DNA from: Tubulanus polymorphus
Lineage: Eukaryota; Nemertea; Palaeonemertea; Tubulaniformes; Tubulanidae
Reading direction: 5' to 3'
NCBI RefSeq assembly: GCF_964204645.1
Contig: NC_134025.1
Span: 24,520,001 to 24,584,000 of the forward strand
DNA: 64,000 bases
The translations under genes were made by a program, and so were the position numbers. Shown one piece after another: positions 25,701-37,982 of this stretch. The number at the start of each line of letters is the position of its first letter. The stretch's first letter is position 1. The notes under the pieces were generated by a model that was not told the origin of the DNA, searched no databases, and saw only the letters and a list, made by a program, of their open reading frames with translations.

Positions 25701-28700
25701 ATAATGTCATACAAAATCAGTCAGTGGAATAAAAGTTTTTCGTTTCCACTTTTTACCACAACATCCATGTCTCACCGCTTTGGTGCCAGAGACTTCACTG
25801 TTTTAACCAGTGGGATTAAAAGCTGAATATTGAAGTCTTACAAAAGGATATATAATATAATAATCAATTGATATATAAATATACCGGTATTGTGATAAAA
25901 TCAACATCCATATATATTCAAGGTATAGAAATCGTGCATCGATGAAAACCAGAAATGAAAACAATAAGATAAAGTGATGATACAAATATAGATAATAGAA
26001 ACGATGTTTGATGAAGTATTGTGCTCCGATACATATACGAAAAAAGTAAACGGGTCCAAAAATGAAAAAGCTGAAAAACTGATGAGATATACACAACAAT
26101 ATACCGTCTTACCCCGAGTTCCCCTTGTTGCTTTATACGATAAAATAAACATTGTTCGTTCATGAATAATTGACACTCGATGGATATTTTATCATATATT
26201 ATCATAAAAACAGACATGATTGGATTTCATGCACAAGATCCAGAAAGACAGTACAAAAAGTTTAACATTAATAGCTAGTAATGGGACAGGATCGGTCAAA
26301 ATTTTACTTGTTTCAATTTTACTTTCGTGAATTTAACTTATGTGCATGTACATTCCAGGCTGGACTGAAGAATTGTGCAAACGTAATATCGATCATTACA
26401 TAATTCTCCTGACGATATATATAGTTGAGGAATTTCCATACATAAATCGGACAGACAGGGAATAAGCATTAGATACCGAGTCGACCAGATCGACTAGTTC
26501 TTACCTGGTCAGAATTGACTAGTCCATAATGTAACAGTTGATAGAACTGACTGAGATGTTCCATTGGTAACATGACTTCATGACGTCGCACTGTCATTAT
26601 ACAGAGCAGACGGAATGCCAACAGTTTTCCCTCTTTGAACTTATCCGGCATGGTTTGCGCCTGAAATACAAGAAACAATTACCACCGGTATAAAAGCATG
26701 CTTTGCTAAAATCTACCATTGTTTTCAAAATGTTTAATATAATATGCAATGAACCGTAAAACTGTTGAACTGAAAACCTACCTTAAATACCCAAGATGCG
26801 AATATTCCGAATGGAGGAATAATTTCTGGTGGTGCAGGGGATGACTGGTTATCCGTAGAAACACCTTGGTTATCTCGAATCTGAAAATAAACATGTCCAA
26901 TTATCACGCATTCCCTATTGAACACTAGTCAGCCGTCATCGAAATCAATTCATTCGTTATTTTTCTTACCTTCAATAGGGTCTCGGAAAGTTCGCAAAGA
27001 TATTCGAAGACACTAGCGTGAATTTCCGGGTCGCTGATTTCATTTACGTCACCCAGAGAACCAAGCATACGGCGCCATAACACAACAGATACATCTGGCG
27101 TCCATCCGGGAACCGTTCCACCCGCGAGTATACTACGATATTCTTCCTGACCATCTGCATCAATAATCCCTAAAATAATCATTTCAGGAAAGAGGTATCT
27201 CAACGAACCGATTTCATTTCAGAAAACATACAGACTAAAAGCAAAACCGAACGTGGCATACATACCAGTTTCTGCTGCCTTTTCTTCTTCTTGTGAGACC
27301 ACAGCATCGATGTGTATGCTTTCACGGTCAGGTGTGGGAGAATCTTTGCCATCCTCCTGATGACTACCGGTGTCATCCACATCTTCAGCAGATGCCATTT
27401 CAGCCGATACAGGCGATGGACTCAGGGATACATCCGGTGTCATGTGAACCAGTTCTTCATCTAAGTTACAGTACACTGATATTACATCTTAGTCAAAATA
27501 ATGAGAACCAATGTAAAGCCCTCTTTTTAACAACTGGGATTTGCATGACGAATCCACTGATGGAAAAATTTGAATAAATGAAAAATATGCTTTTTTGAAT
27601 TTTTTTCCATCCTCCCCAGGTAATCAAGCTCTTAAAAATCTGTCATCAAAGTTATTTAGCAAAAAAGGCTTAAGATGAAGAGATTAGAAGGATATGTATT
27701 TACCGAGTGTGACACTAGCAGTGCCTGGTGTTCCAGCAGCCTCGGAATCTGACTGCGACCTATCAAGCGGCTGCGTGCTCTCTGAACTTTGATCCATGAT
27801 GGCGTATGGCACTTGTAACGAGCTATCAACACTTGCATAGCTTGTTGAATCGGTGTTAGTCATGCTGCTTGTAAGACTCGCCACCTCATGGTCTTCGACT
27901 AATGAATGTCGATGGTGGTGATGACGCTGTGATGAATGGCTGATATTGACTGTGGTCTCTTGGTTCTCCTGAGCCCCGGAACTCATCGAACTATTGCTCG
28001 TCACTGCAATAGACATACATGATTATGTAAAACTACCAGAAGTTACACTCAGCAAAGAGGAATATAATTTTCCAAATGGCCAGACTACTACACTAGAAAC
28101 CAAATATCAAAACCTCATACACACCTGCACTATTGACACATATAAGACTAGATGTGGTTGTAGCTAGTTTAACACTGCTGTCTTCAGAACTCACAACTAG
28201 AAAACATTTGCATGATCAATTAATTGCCACAGAATTTCACCGCAAGGTGGAATTATTCATGAGATACGTAAAAGAACAGAACCATGGGAGTAGAATTATA
28301 ATTGGAATTGCGAGATCTAATCAAGTTTTTAAACATACCATTGATTCTTTCAGCTAAGTTACCATCACTACTGCTGCGTACAAGCAGTGGTGCGATACTC
28401 GACTGTGATGGCACTTGTATCAGGTCGTTCGGTCCACCACTTTTGGAACGAGAACGATCTCCATCTGATTTCACTGACAATGCGTCTAATGCACCTAAAA
28501 AAGTATACAATGTACACAAATATTAATATTCTGCAGAAAAGGACTTTGATTTTCTATTCAAACTTGTTGCTTTAAAAGTTTAACTAGGTGTAGTAAAATT
28601 ACATGTACACGTACCAATATCATCAATGTTGAGAAAATTCATTTTTCATAAATTTTACATCTTAATCAATATATCATATGTGTTTATCTTTACGTATTTA

Positions 28701-31700
28701 ATATTATTGAACATGATGAGCAGCTTTATTGATTTTTGAAACTTCATTATCATAATTACATGAATTTGTTATGATGAAACCAAAACCAAACCGTGAAACC
28801 AAACATGCAATTCAGTGTACACATTTTTAGTTCAGTTATCTATTGAGTGATTGTCATGAATCAACCGAAACCCCTTCATGAATATTGCCGTTTTGTTTTA
28901 TTGAATCTCTTTATAGTTGCAGCCAGTCGCAGTATGGAAAATTCAAATCAATGAGGATTTATTGCTACCAGAAAATGACTATAAACTAACAATAACACAA
29001 GAACTCTACTAAAGCCATTGAGGTATTTAATGAGCCTATAACTCATTTCATATCAGAAATTCAGAGTTTAAGCTTAGTAAGATTCTTGTTGTGAAAGTTT
29101 GTAAGTGATTCAGAAAAAAATTTAGATAAATATAATTATGAATTTGAAAAAGGACAGAATAAATGTGAAGAATCTCATCCAGCTGTTGCAGGATATTATG
29201 AACGTGAAAAATCTTATCGAACTGTTGTCCAATTTGATTGTTCCTGAATTAACAAGCGATGTACAAAGTACATATATTCTATGTATGATAACCACTTCTT
29301 TTGGGAGTAAATGGCTACGAAGACCATGAACCACCGGTTTAGAGAAATTCTGCATACACACCGCAAATTCATTCTAGAAGCGTCGAAGAGGTACAGGTGA
29401 AAGCGGTGAATCCGAAACTAACTGATCAACACCATTACGAATGACAACAGCGATTTTCGCTTCAAAAAAATTACCTTCTAATGATTCAATTTCATTGTCG
29501 TCGAATGAGCTGAGATTTGTGCATGCATTACCTTCAGGTCTTTGACTAGATTTAAGTAACTGTTGTTGTGATAATTGTTGCTGCTGGTTGAGTTCGTATT
29601 CAGCTTTCGTCATCATGGCGGACTGGCTAGTCGTATTCAGCAACACAGTGGCGCCATCGGTGCGACTCCAACCTCGCGAGAATGTACGTGAACGGTCTGC
29701 ACGTTGACCTGATAGCCAGCGAGGGGAAGGGATAATTCACGATATTAGGAACATAAATAAATGAAGCGATTGCGCAATGAAAATCATTCATCATCATCTG
29801 ATTAGCTTTTTCTTTGGCATATTGTCGCCAACTCATGGAATTATAGTTAATAAACCGAGTAACGATCCGTCATTCAGGGCTTTCTTTATTTCCATAAAGA
29901 TCATCACCCAGTTTACAACCTATACTTATGATAAAACCTTAACCTTATTTCAATGTTTGATGTGTATTCAAAATCATGGTTGAGGTAAGTACCGGTATGT
30001 TTATTGGTTCCAAATATTCAGTTGTAAGTTGTGGAGCAGTGGAAAGGTTAAGTTTTATATCACAATCGAGTTAGCGTGAAAGCAAGTGAAAAATTGCAAG
30101 CTCAATGAAATTGATCTGTCGCATGAATGAATAGAATACCATAATATGCTCGATTGATTCTAGATTAACGACTCAAGTTCTATCAAATCAAATAACATGC
30201 TGTTATAAAACTTCGGCGGTGTCGGGGCACAGAAATTTGCAGCAGAAAATCAAACCACATGCCGCGCCAGCACTGATTTCTAAGCGTATCTATGCAAGAA
30301 ATTAAGACATCACACTTAGAAATCCGTGTGGGCAAGAAGAGAGAAAACTCTCGTGATGAATCCCCCGATTGAAAATCTTTTTCAGCCGACTGTGTTCAGT
30401 AATATAAGGCTGCACTTAAGAGTTAATCCATGCAGTATTTTCTACTTACCAGTCGGATCACGAGCCTTGCCACGAATTTGTTTACGCGTAGTTACTCGAT
30501 CAAGAGGTAGATTACGCAAGTCGAGGCCATAGACTAAACGCGCCAGTACACGAGTCAATACTCCCATAGTTCGCTGAATGAAATCAAATACAGTCATACG
30601 TACAGGTACATTTTGAGATAATGGCATTGATTCTGAAGTTAGATAACAATCGTCAAAGTTTCTAACAGATTGCATCAAAGTCTTCAATAATATGTTGCTT
30701 AATTCAGTATTTAGACGAACTAGAGGATTTTGCAGTTCGTTCAAATGGATTATACATGTATTGTCAAGAAAAGACTGATGGCGAGATAGCATAAAACTTA
30801 CTGCCCATTCATTTATCAATTCCTCCCACTGAGTTAACGACGACAGTACAGCGAGAAAGTGATCCCACAGGTCCGTAGAAATATACACATTCAAATTAGC
30901 TTTTATCCATGTTACGATAAGAGTCTGTGAATAAAAAAATGTGTTAGAACGATGATTTCGAGGAATAAAACAGTCTATGGCCGTAACTTTGAAATGATAT
31001 CGACAGAATTGTATGACCCCTCGGTCGGCATAACAACAAATCTTTGGTTGCTACCTTGGCTAAGTCATTTAATTTTGGTAGATGCTTAATAAATACAAAA
31101 TGGACCTTGTTCGCATTTTTCTGATAATCTACCATAGTCCTCATTATTTTCAAATTATCTTCACAATTTCTATTAGATTTGTATAACTAATACCATATAC
31201 CTGAAACAAGGCCTGGGCCAGCCTTCCACCGAGTGTCTGTTCCCTTAGCGGAGGGGGTGAATCTCTCAATACGGTAGAAGTTATCTTCAGTAACACTAAA
31301 AGCAACTGCTCCCAGGTTTTCTTTTCTAAGTACAAATCCATGACGAGTTGACGCATTATTTTCAACACACGTTTACATAAATCAACCTGTAATCAAATGA
31401 AGATCATCGATAATGTATCATTTGCATTTAAAAGGTATTTGTTGCAGGATTCTTTGCTTACTGCAACACTCAGGACACTCAGAAACAATTTCCAATACAT
31501 TATTGAAATATTACCTGCGGTGGTAATAGTGAGTTTCCAGATGAGCTTGTGTCTTTGAGGAAAACATTCGCCGAGTTCGTAATGAACACTTGAATGGTTT
31601 TCTGCATGCCGGCGTACAACGTGACCGCGCCTTGTTGGTAACGATCGAGACTGTCATCACTGGCCGTATGAGACGAACCGACTGCACCGAGATAAGAACT

Positions 31701-34700
31701 CGTTCGCAGACGACCGGAATTCGCAGTCGGCGTTGTGTTCAAAGCCTCCATCGAGGCTGAGCCGATAATCGAATCCTACAATAACGAGTCATGAGATATT
31801 TTAAAATAACCGCTTAATATAGTTTGACGTACATTCATAACTCGGTAGGACATTTTCTAAGCTACACGTTCAAATTAAGCAGGTATTGCTTTGAAGATCA
31901 TTTTCTTGCCAGATTTTTGCAGGCATTTTCTAAGCAAAAAATTAAAACAGGTTTTCCAAGCAATAAATTGAAATAAAGCGTTCGCTGCTATGACTAGAGT
32001 GGAACCAAAAGCAACCTAATCCCATTGTATATGAACGAAAAACCAGATACCGGTAAAATCCATCACCTGAGGTAATTAAATGCTTCAGCACCACTAAAAT
32101 CAAAATATTCACTACACAAAACACTAAAATCAGTTCAACACAGACAAAACTTGGTATTTCATCCAACATATACATTATTCATGCAATTTAAAACAATTTA
32201 CAGTAGTCAAAGCAAGGCATTGTGGTAGTAACCTCAGAATTGGTCTGAAATTTACGTATTATTGCCTATTGGGAACTAATGCTTCCTTAAAATCTATCTA
32301 AAACATGCAGTTAATACATGCAAGTGCTAAATATTTCACAATCAAAGCAATGCATTTCTTTGAACCAAGAAGCTGTCTGACAAAATTTGGCACTTCAGGC
32401 ATAATACAATGACTAACATATTCTTATTTTGATCTAAGTTATCATCATTAAAGTTATCACAGATTTCTTAAATGACATATATAAATTTCCTAGTACAAAG
32501 TCAAGTACTAGAATTTCATACTGCTGCGCTGTTAGTAAGGATTGTGTTGTGAAGGTGATTACACAGCAAAAACTATCTAGATCTGATTCATATGTTTACC
32601 TTTTTAATCGATTGCATTGATGGGCTACCTCTTTATCTTAAAAACTCCATCAGAACTTTTGATTTTTCAATGATAATACATACAAATTGGTGGTAGAAAT
32701 AGTTACAATTTTGAACCTTTTTACGGTTTAATATATGTAGAAAATTGTTTATAGGTAAATCATTTATTATATTTTTATCTTTTATATCAAGAACACATAA
32801 TTTGATTTATGAAGATGTGGATTTTTGATAATAAATCCGTAGAGATTTCAGCCATGCATCCATGCTCTAAGTAATAAAAGTTTCTAATCTACAAACAAAA
32901 ATTTAACGCCTTCTGGACAGAAATCAGATCTAGATGTTGTTGCGATTGACTACCTTAGTGTTAGGAGTGGCTCTGATGATGGTAGTGCTGCCCCCTATAC
33001 CGCGACTTACTGAACCGCTACTCTCATCCTCGGATATGTCCTCAAGTTTGTGCGTTGATTCACCTGCTTCAGGTGCGGCTGCCTCACCAGGCTCATGCAT
33101 AAAAATAGGTTTCTGGTCACTCTACAAATGGGAAAAGCAAATATTGTCACTCTTCAAGAGACCACCAGGCAGCAGAACTACCTATGATTGTATTTTGTGA
33201 GAATCTGTCCATAGTTTCAGTAATCCCACAGTGGGAAATGAATGAAGAATATGAAGACATGACATATGAAGAAGATATTTTCAATTTTGTCATTGGAATA
33301 ACACTTACATTTAACCAGCCCTTATACACAGCTACCACCCGTCCAATTGTTGATGAATGTTGAAGGGGCAAATGGAAAGCCTGCAATGAAAAAAGTCAAT
33401 GAACTAAGGGAAAAAACCCTGTTTACCATGAACAAGTGTTTCGGCTTCTTCTTGCAAATGAATTACAAAAGTATGTTTCTATTGACAAGATCTTGTTTTT
33501 GAGATTTCACTCACCAATCGGAATAATTCATGTACTAGGTTGATATTCTCACACGATGAAAACAAGTGATTTCTAACGATTTCATACTCATTGATCGAAT
33601 GTTGTTCCTCACTGCAGATACTTGAGTTCGAATCATGTTCTGTATAGGAGCTAGCAGTAGACAATGTACTTGTGTTACTACCCGGTATCTGCCCATCTCC
33701 CGCTGGTTCTGTCTGCTCTGGCTGTTCTTTCAATGTATCATCTTGTGGTCTGATTATATGCAAACATAAGAATAATATTTCATTCACAATGTCTGAACTT
33801 GGAAATCTCTGAACTTTGAAAATAATGCGCAGTTTTTTTAAAATGAAAATACATTTGAAGATCTTACATTTATGTACTTTTTATTGCCCCTCAGCCCTGA
33901 ATTTTAGGTAGAGAAAAAACCTATGAATACTTACACAACTGATTCAGGTTTACGGAAATTGTGTGTGAAGTTTGTTAGCCATTTAATGACAACCTCTTGG
34001 TAAACTGCTAGTTCCTCGCTAGTTTGCATTTGAGTCGCGCTCAGTCTCCCATCGGGTAAATCTGAAATACGACCTTGGTTATTAAGAATACCGTGTGCAC
34101 GAATCCGAGAGGCAAGTTTCGTTCTGGTATGAAATATCAATGATTAGTCCACATTACCTAGTACTGGATTATAGATGCTGTGATCTAAACAAAAATCCGG
34201 AAATATTCGCAGGAGATAATATTTCTTGAAGTACTTGAACAGAAAACTGAAACTAAACTCTTGCATTTTCTTATTTTCCCATTCGATCTTTGTCACCTGA
34301 AAGTATGAATGAAGGAAAGTAGCTTTTAAACAATTGTTCAAGGATTTTACTTTCTAATAATCAATGTAACTGATATAACTAGATCTCTCACCTCTGAAAC
34401 CATACAACTCATGAGCCAATCCAGTAGAATTTTAGTCATGTTATCAGGTGCTTTATCACCGCTTTGCACAGGCATTATAGGAGACCTTTCAACAGGGCTC
34501 ACAGGTCCTGGAAAAGGAAAAGCAATAACATTTATAGGATATACAGTTTATGAAATAGACCACTGGTGGAATTTCCACCGAATGTTCCATTGTTGGAAGT
34601 TCAAAAGAACATCAACATGTAAATTGCAAATCATTTTCCAGAAGATTATGGTAAGCGACTTTTCCTACCAGCCTAACTTAGGTTCCCCAATGCCCATGCA

Positions 34701-37591
34701 CAAACCCACTGAACTTTCTGACGAATGATCGCGAAAATTGGGATTTGTACACGCAAGCACCGGAATACTGGCGCAGTACTCTACCAACTGAGCTAACAAG
34801 CCAAATGATTCTAGGACAACTGCCCCCCGAATAAAATACTTTTTGATTTGGATTAACACCACCTAAAAACCTAACTTAGAAATTCATTTGCATATCACTG
34901 AATATAGATTTATAAGATATAGAATAACTAATATTGTGTGCAGATCAAAAACTTTAAATCAGTCCTCAAGTTATTATAATTCACTTACCAAATTAAAGGA
35001 AACTTAATTAGTCCACTTATTAGTGCATTAGTAAACGTTGGTTAATTTATTGGAATTAGTTTTAGCGTTACTTTAGCCAATCAAAAACTTTAAATCAGTC
35101 CTCGAGTAATTAGCTGTGCTAATTAGCTAGCATTGGCTCGCTTTGTCTAATTAATTAGAAGTAAATATCTGTGTTACTTTAAGATTGAAAAGATTTCATT
35201 TGGGGGGCAGTTGTCCGGGGGGGGGGGGGGGGCAATTGTCCTGATACCAAGCTGATACCAAGCCAAATGCCAACACCTCATATTTTCGAGTACTCATAGC
35301 TTTTAAAAAAAAGCTGTCATTTTGTTTTGTTCAGGTACTACTTTTGAGTAACTGCGGGCGGTAGAAAAAATTGTTTATTGCAGAATATATCCAATAATGG
35401 TGTTAATTAGAAAATATCTACCCTGTATAATGTCGTCATTACAGTGCAATATTACAAGGTTTAATAGATTTACACCATAAACACAGTACATACACATTGG
35501 GAAAATAAGAATTAGGTAGGTTAGCTACCGAACAATAGAAGAGGCTACGATCTAAGAATACAATATTGATTAGTGGAAAACTTTACAGCAAACACATGAA
35601 ATACCAGCTATACATTTAACACAAGCAAGATCAGAGCTCAAGACAAAGGACATGATAGAACGATAATTTAAGAATTAAATATAAATTCTTTCACTCATTA
35701 GGGAACTAGAAGCTCTACTTATTTCATTACAGACATGGCGGGTCAGTACATATGCCTATGCATTTTGTGTGAAGAATTTAGATTATGATGCGAATTCATT
35801 TTTCAGTGAAAAACAGGACTGTGTAGTGCATAACGGTGCAAGTGCATACAGGATTGGTTCTACACGCTACAAATAAATACATACCTTCATCAAATGGTGA
35901 TTGTAAAGCTTGAAACAGTGATAATATAGTGGAAGATGAACGCTTCTTAATCACTTGGGGCCCTAAATCGAATTGAATTGTGCAAGACAACATTCATTTT
36001 CAACTTATCCTAGTGAAGAATTAATGTTTTAGAATTCTGAGTTCATGAGTGTCAAGTAGGTACACGTAGAACTATAACATCAACAATATCCCAAATAAAA
36101 CCACATAAATACTTAGAGATCCTCAATCCTAGGACTATACCTCCGATGATATAAGTAATGTGATGTCTATGAAATGAAAATTGGTGCAAAAAAATACGAA
36201 TACATATACATCATGCAAAAACTGACCAAGAAAAATGAATCATACCTTCTTGACTATGTTTCTTCTTTTCTACATTCCCATCTGCCTCGGCAATGAGATT
36301 CGGTATCAAACCAGCGAACGTCGCATGGCATTCTTTCGTCGCATTTTCTTGCAGAATTTGATACCACATCATGAAAAGTCGGATTCCCTCCCGTCGTAGC
36401 TAAAATATATGAGAAGATGCTACGTGTAATCTACGCAAACAGGTTCGCCTTGGATCAATCATTTGATGGGCTTCATGAGAAAAGCATACCTTTAAAGCAT
36501 TGCCAGGATGAAGCAGTTTGTTCAGAAGACGTCCTAAAATGGGAAAGAAATGAAAGATATTTCTCTATTCAGCTGTAAGACGTTAAAGTTTATAAATTCT
36601 TCAAGCACCGTTTACCTATGCTGTGATACTGCCATCTTTTATGGATCAAATTCGGCAATAGAATAAGGATTTTCTGTAAAGAAAGCCATATATTACAGAG
36701 ATAGATATAATATATGAGAGAGTGAGGACAATTTATCATTAGATTAACACATCGCATATTTACCTGAAATATTTCCAAGACATTTTCCAGTTCTTCCCTA
36801 TGAGCTTTACTAGCTGCAAAGAATAAACAATTTTTTCAAAATAAATATTCTTTTACGTAAGCCTATCACATTATCAATCGATGTAGAGGATTGATTTTAC
36901 CTCGCTGTTTCAACTCGGCCTCTACACTTATGAATGCATCATAAAATATGTAATAGATATGTGAATAGTTGTCTTCAAAAAACTTCTTCGCTTCACTGAC
37001 ATCAAAGCTCTCTGAAAGACAATAACGCAATTATTACAACTGGGACTTAATAAAGAGTTTTGTTTTCGATGACATCTTCGACCTGACTGTCACTACTAAA
37101 ATAGGCCTAGTTCGTTCTGTGGCCTACACAACAGTCACCACACACATGACAAAACAATCTAAACTTTGTTTAGGAGTGAAGAACAGGGGTCAGTTGCTCA
37201 AAAGTTGGTTAAAGATAACCGTCCGTTAAATACCATAGTAACAATGAAATTTCAATTGTCACCATAGTCCATATCAACTATCCTATCCACTACTGGTTAA
37301 CTCTAACCAACTTTTGAGCAACCAGCCCCAGGCTTTCTTATTTTACAATACCATGGCAAATCAATAAAATAACAATGACTATCATTGGGAAGATTATCTC
37401 GATTTAACTGACGCCAAGTGGGAGGAACGGACAAATATCTTAACATAGGAAACACAGACTAATGTAACAAAAAATTTGACAGTACCGAGCAGTAATTTGA
37501 GATGTTTCAGTCGTTTTGCAGTGTCTTTCCTTGAATCCAGCACATTCTGGGAAGACTTTTTAATGTCGCCATGCGCTTTTTTACTAAACAT
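7725..37591 (-). CDS. RALGAPA: Ral GTPase-activating protein catalytic alpha subunit (RALGAPA1/2 type), 45 exons
   Basis: Catalytic subunit of the heterodimeric RalGAP complex, which stimulates GTP hydrolysis by RalA/RalB. Exons, 5' to 3': 37486-37591, 36901-37011, 36764-36813, 36616-36673, 36490-36533, 36246-36399, 35885-35962, 34392-34507, 34158-34296, 33935-34061, 33515-33749, 33309-33380, 32954-33121, 31515-31775, 31201-31386, 30802-30924, 30450-30573, 29475-29708, 28339-28494, 28125-28196, 27704-28003, 27266-27475, 26970-27169, 26782-26880, 26505-26660, 25264-25395, 24999-25183, 24794-24902, 24575-24685, 24332-24502, 23930-24166, 23528-23677, 23333-23386, 23062-23212, 22742-22911, 22468-22649, 22281-22388, 21937-22008, 21732-21855, 21492-21647, 21042-21200, 20840-20967, 11880-11986, 10373-10513, 7725-7870. 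All join in phase and total 6,372 nt, or 2,123 residues; the human protein has about 2,036. The start [13 protein letters not shown] matches the family N-terminus. The C-terminal Rap/Ran-GAP domain carries [15 protein letters not shown], whose Asn is the expected asparagine thumb. The last two exons encode a Ser- and basic-rich tail of about 95 residues that I do not recognise from vertebrates. RALGAPA1 versus RALGAPA2 orthology is not decided; an invertebrate may have one gene. Confidence 0.93.
8580..8668. repeat. MITE-like element with GGGCCAGTTGCTCAA ends
   Basis: The left end GGGTCAGTTAGCTCAAGAAT is an imperfect inverted copy of the right end, which reads in reverse complement CCAGGGCCAGTTGCTCAAAA. 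It lies in the penultimate RALGAPA intron region (7,871-10,372). It appears to be a diverged relative of the elements at 37,186 and 38,232. Confidence 0.55.
11515..11755. repeat. Dispersed-repeat-like segment with a GGGGCGGATCTAGG end
   Basis: On the minus strand the segment begins CAGGGGCGGATCTAGGGTCT and continues with GGGAGGGTGGGACCC. The far end has a similar CACTCCCTAAAAGTGG word, so the ends are loosely inverted. Ends of this form occur in many invertebrate dispersed repeats, but the assignment rests on memory and no second copy exists in the window. It lies in the RALGAPA intron 10,514-11,879 next to the exon at 11,880. Confidence 0.35.
12350..12556. repeat. Tandem repeat, three units of about 69 bp with CCATGG palindromes
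   Basis: Three diverged units each contain ACTCTGATAGACCATGG followed by a CTAAAAC word and an AT-rich spacer. CCATGG or a near-copy appears twice per unit. The block is intronic and non-coding on both strands. Confidence 0.75.
12930..13230. promoter_or_regulatory. GC-rich block with a TATA-like box, possible intronic promoter or enhancer
   Basis: The block is clearly richer in GC and CpG than the surrounding intron and contains CCTATAAAAACCCC near 12,937. On the minus strand a short reading frame starts in the good context AACAATGGCCGCC at about 13,095 but stops after 25 codons. This could be an internal promoter of RALGAPA, an enhancer or chance composition. No transcript structure could be assigned. 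Confidence 0.25.
13905..13951 (-). repeat. C-rich tract with G-quadruplex potential on the minus strand
   Basis: Four separate C runs, including one of 14 C at 13,935-13,948, lie within about 45 bases, so the minus strand fits the G3+N1-7 quadruplex pattern. A plus-strand G-rich tract (7, 5 and 6 G in a row) lies about 170 bp away at 13,731-13,757, and a 16-G run at 14,471-14,486. Confidence 0.6.
14471..14486. repeat. Poly(G) run of 16
   Basis: Sixteen consecutive G in otherwise AT-rich intron sequence. The exact length may be affected by sequencing error. Confidence 0.85.
30574..30801 (-). other. Stop-free 228-bp RALGAPA intron (possible exitron)
   Basis: The segment has a consensus donor (GGGCA|GTAAGT) and acceptor (TTTCATTCAG|CGAAC). 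Splicing it out joins LINEWA to [12 protein letters not shown], the form expected from the family. It is exactly 76 codons long and contains no stop in the gene's frame, so unspliced RNA would encode a RALGAPA with 76 extra residues. The family has no insertion here as I remember it, so splicing is probably the default. Confidence 0.65.
34640..34831 (-). repeat. tRNA-derived SINE in a RALGAPA intron
   Basis: On the minus strand the sequence GTTAGCTCAGTTGGTAGAG (plus 34,780-34,798) is an almost perfect tRNA-type A box. About 30-40 bases further on, TGTACAAATCC is a degenerate B box (GGTTCGAATCC expected). The tRNA-like head is followed by unrelated sequence, as in a SINE, and the arms do not fold as a functional tRNA. 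The 5' flank GGGGGGCAGTTGTCC recurs at 35,202-35,216 without the tRNA part. Confidence 0.65.
34943..35232. repeat. Direct duplication and a poly(G) run in a RALGAPA intron
   Basis: A sequence containing TCAAAAACTTTAAATCAGTC occurs at about 34,946 and again at about 35,081, some 135 bp apart, each followed by CCTC(A/G)AGT. Further right, GGGGGGCAGTTGTCC leads into a run of 16 G (35,217-35,232). Nothing coding was seen. Confidence 0.6.
37186..37330. repeat. MITE-like element, GTTGCTCAAAAGTTGGTTA ends, in RALGAPA intron 1
   Basis: The left end CAGTTGCTCAAAAGTTGGTT is repeated in reverse complement at the right end (AACCAACTTTTGAGCAACCA). The interior word ATACCATAGTAACAATGAA is shared with the element at 38,232 inside the first intron of the divergent ArfGAP gene, so the two are copies of one family. 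No coding capacity. Confidence 0.75.
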
Positions 37592-37982
37592 GGCAACAAG
37601 TCAGCTATTTACTGAACGCAAGACGAATTATGATGTATTTTTCACATCGTTTTTTTGGTAATCAGCGAGGATGTTTACTTCCTGAAATGGATGGCGGATG
37701 GGTGTGCGCATGCGCGACGAAATTAGCCAGGAGCCTGTTGCGGCGATTTTCGTATTGAAAACAATTCAATTAAAAAATTTCCAAATTTAAAAAAATAGAC
37801 TAGACTTGCTGGAGGCGTACTCATTTTTATTTTCTATTTGAAGGTTGGCTTTTTGCTGAATTTCTGATTTCAAATGATGTGTATAAAGATTTTCCAATCA
37901 TTTTTCTACGCCCTTCGAATCGATGTTTCAGTAACTGTTATTAGTGACGCATCACATCCACATTTGACGTCATCAAATCAAC
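37592..37982. promoter_or_regulatory. Head-to-head RALGAPA/ARFGAP promoter with an NRF1-type palindrome
   Basis: Only 391 bp separate the divergent start codons of RALGAPA (ATG at 37,591, minus) and the ArfGAP gene (ATG at 37,983, plus). TGCGCATGCGC at 37,705-37,715 is a perfect core of the NRF1 site known from bidirectional housekeeping promoters. CpG words (GCGACG, GCGGCG) cluster nearby. No TATA box sits at an obvious position. The transcription start sites are not known. Confidence 0.7.

Noticed and set aside
34062-34140. Upstream extension of the RALGAPA exon at 33,935 ([13 protein letters not shown])
   Set aside because: Using it would need a 34-bp intron and breaks the phase. The acceptor TCGTATTTCAG at 34,062 gives VLDLPDGR, in phase and family-like.
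34741-34798. Functional tRNA gene
   Set aside because: The A box is good, but the B box is degenerate and no acceptor stem can be formed, so it fits a SINE head better.
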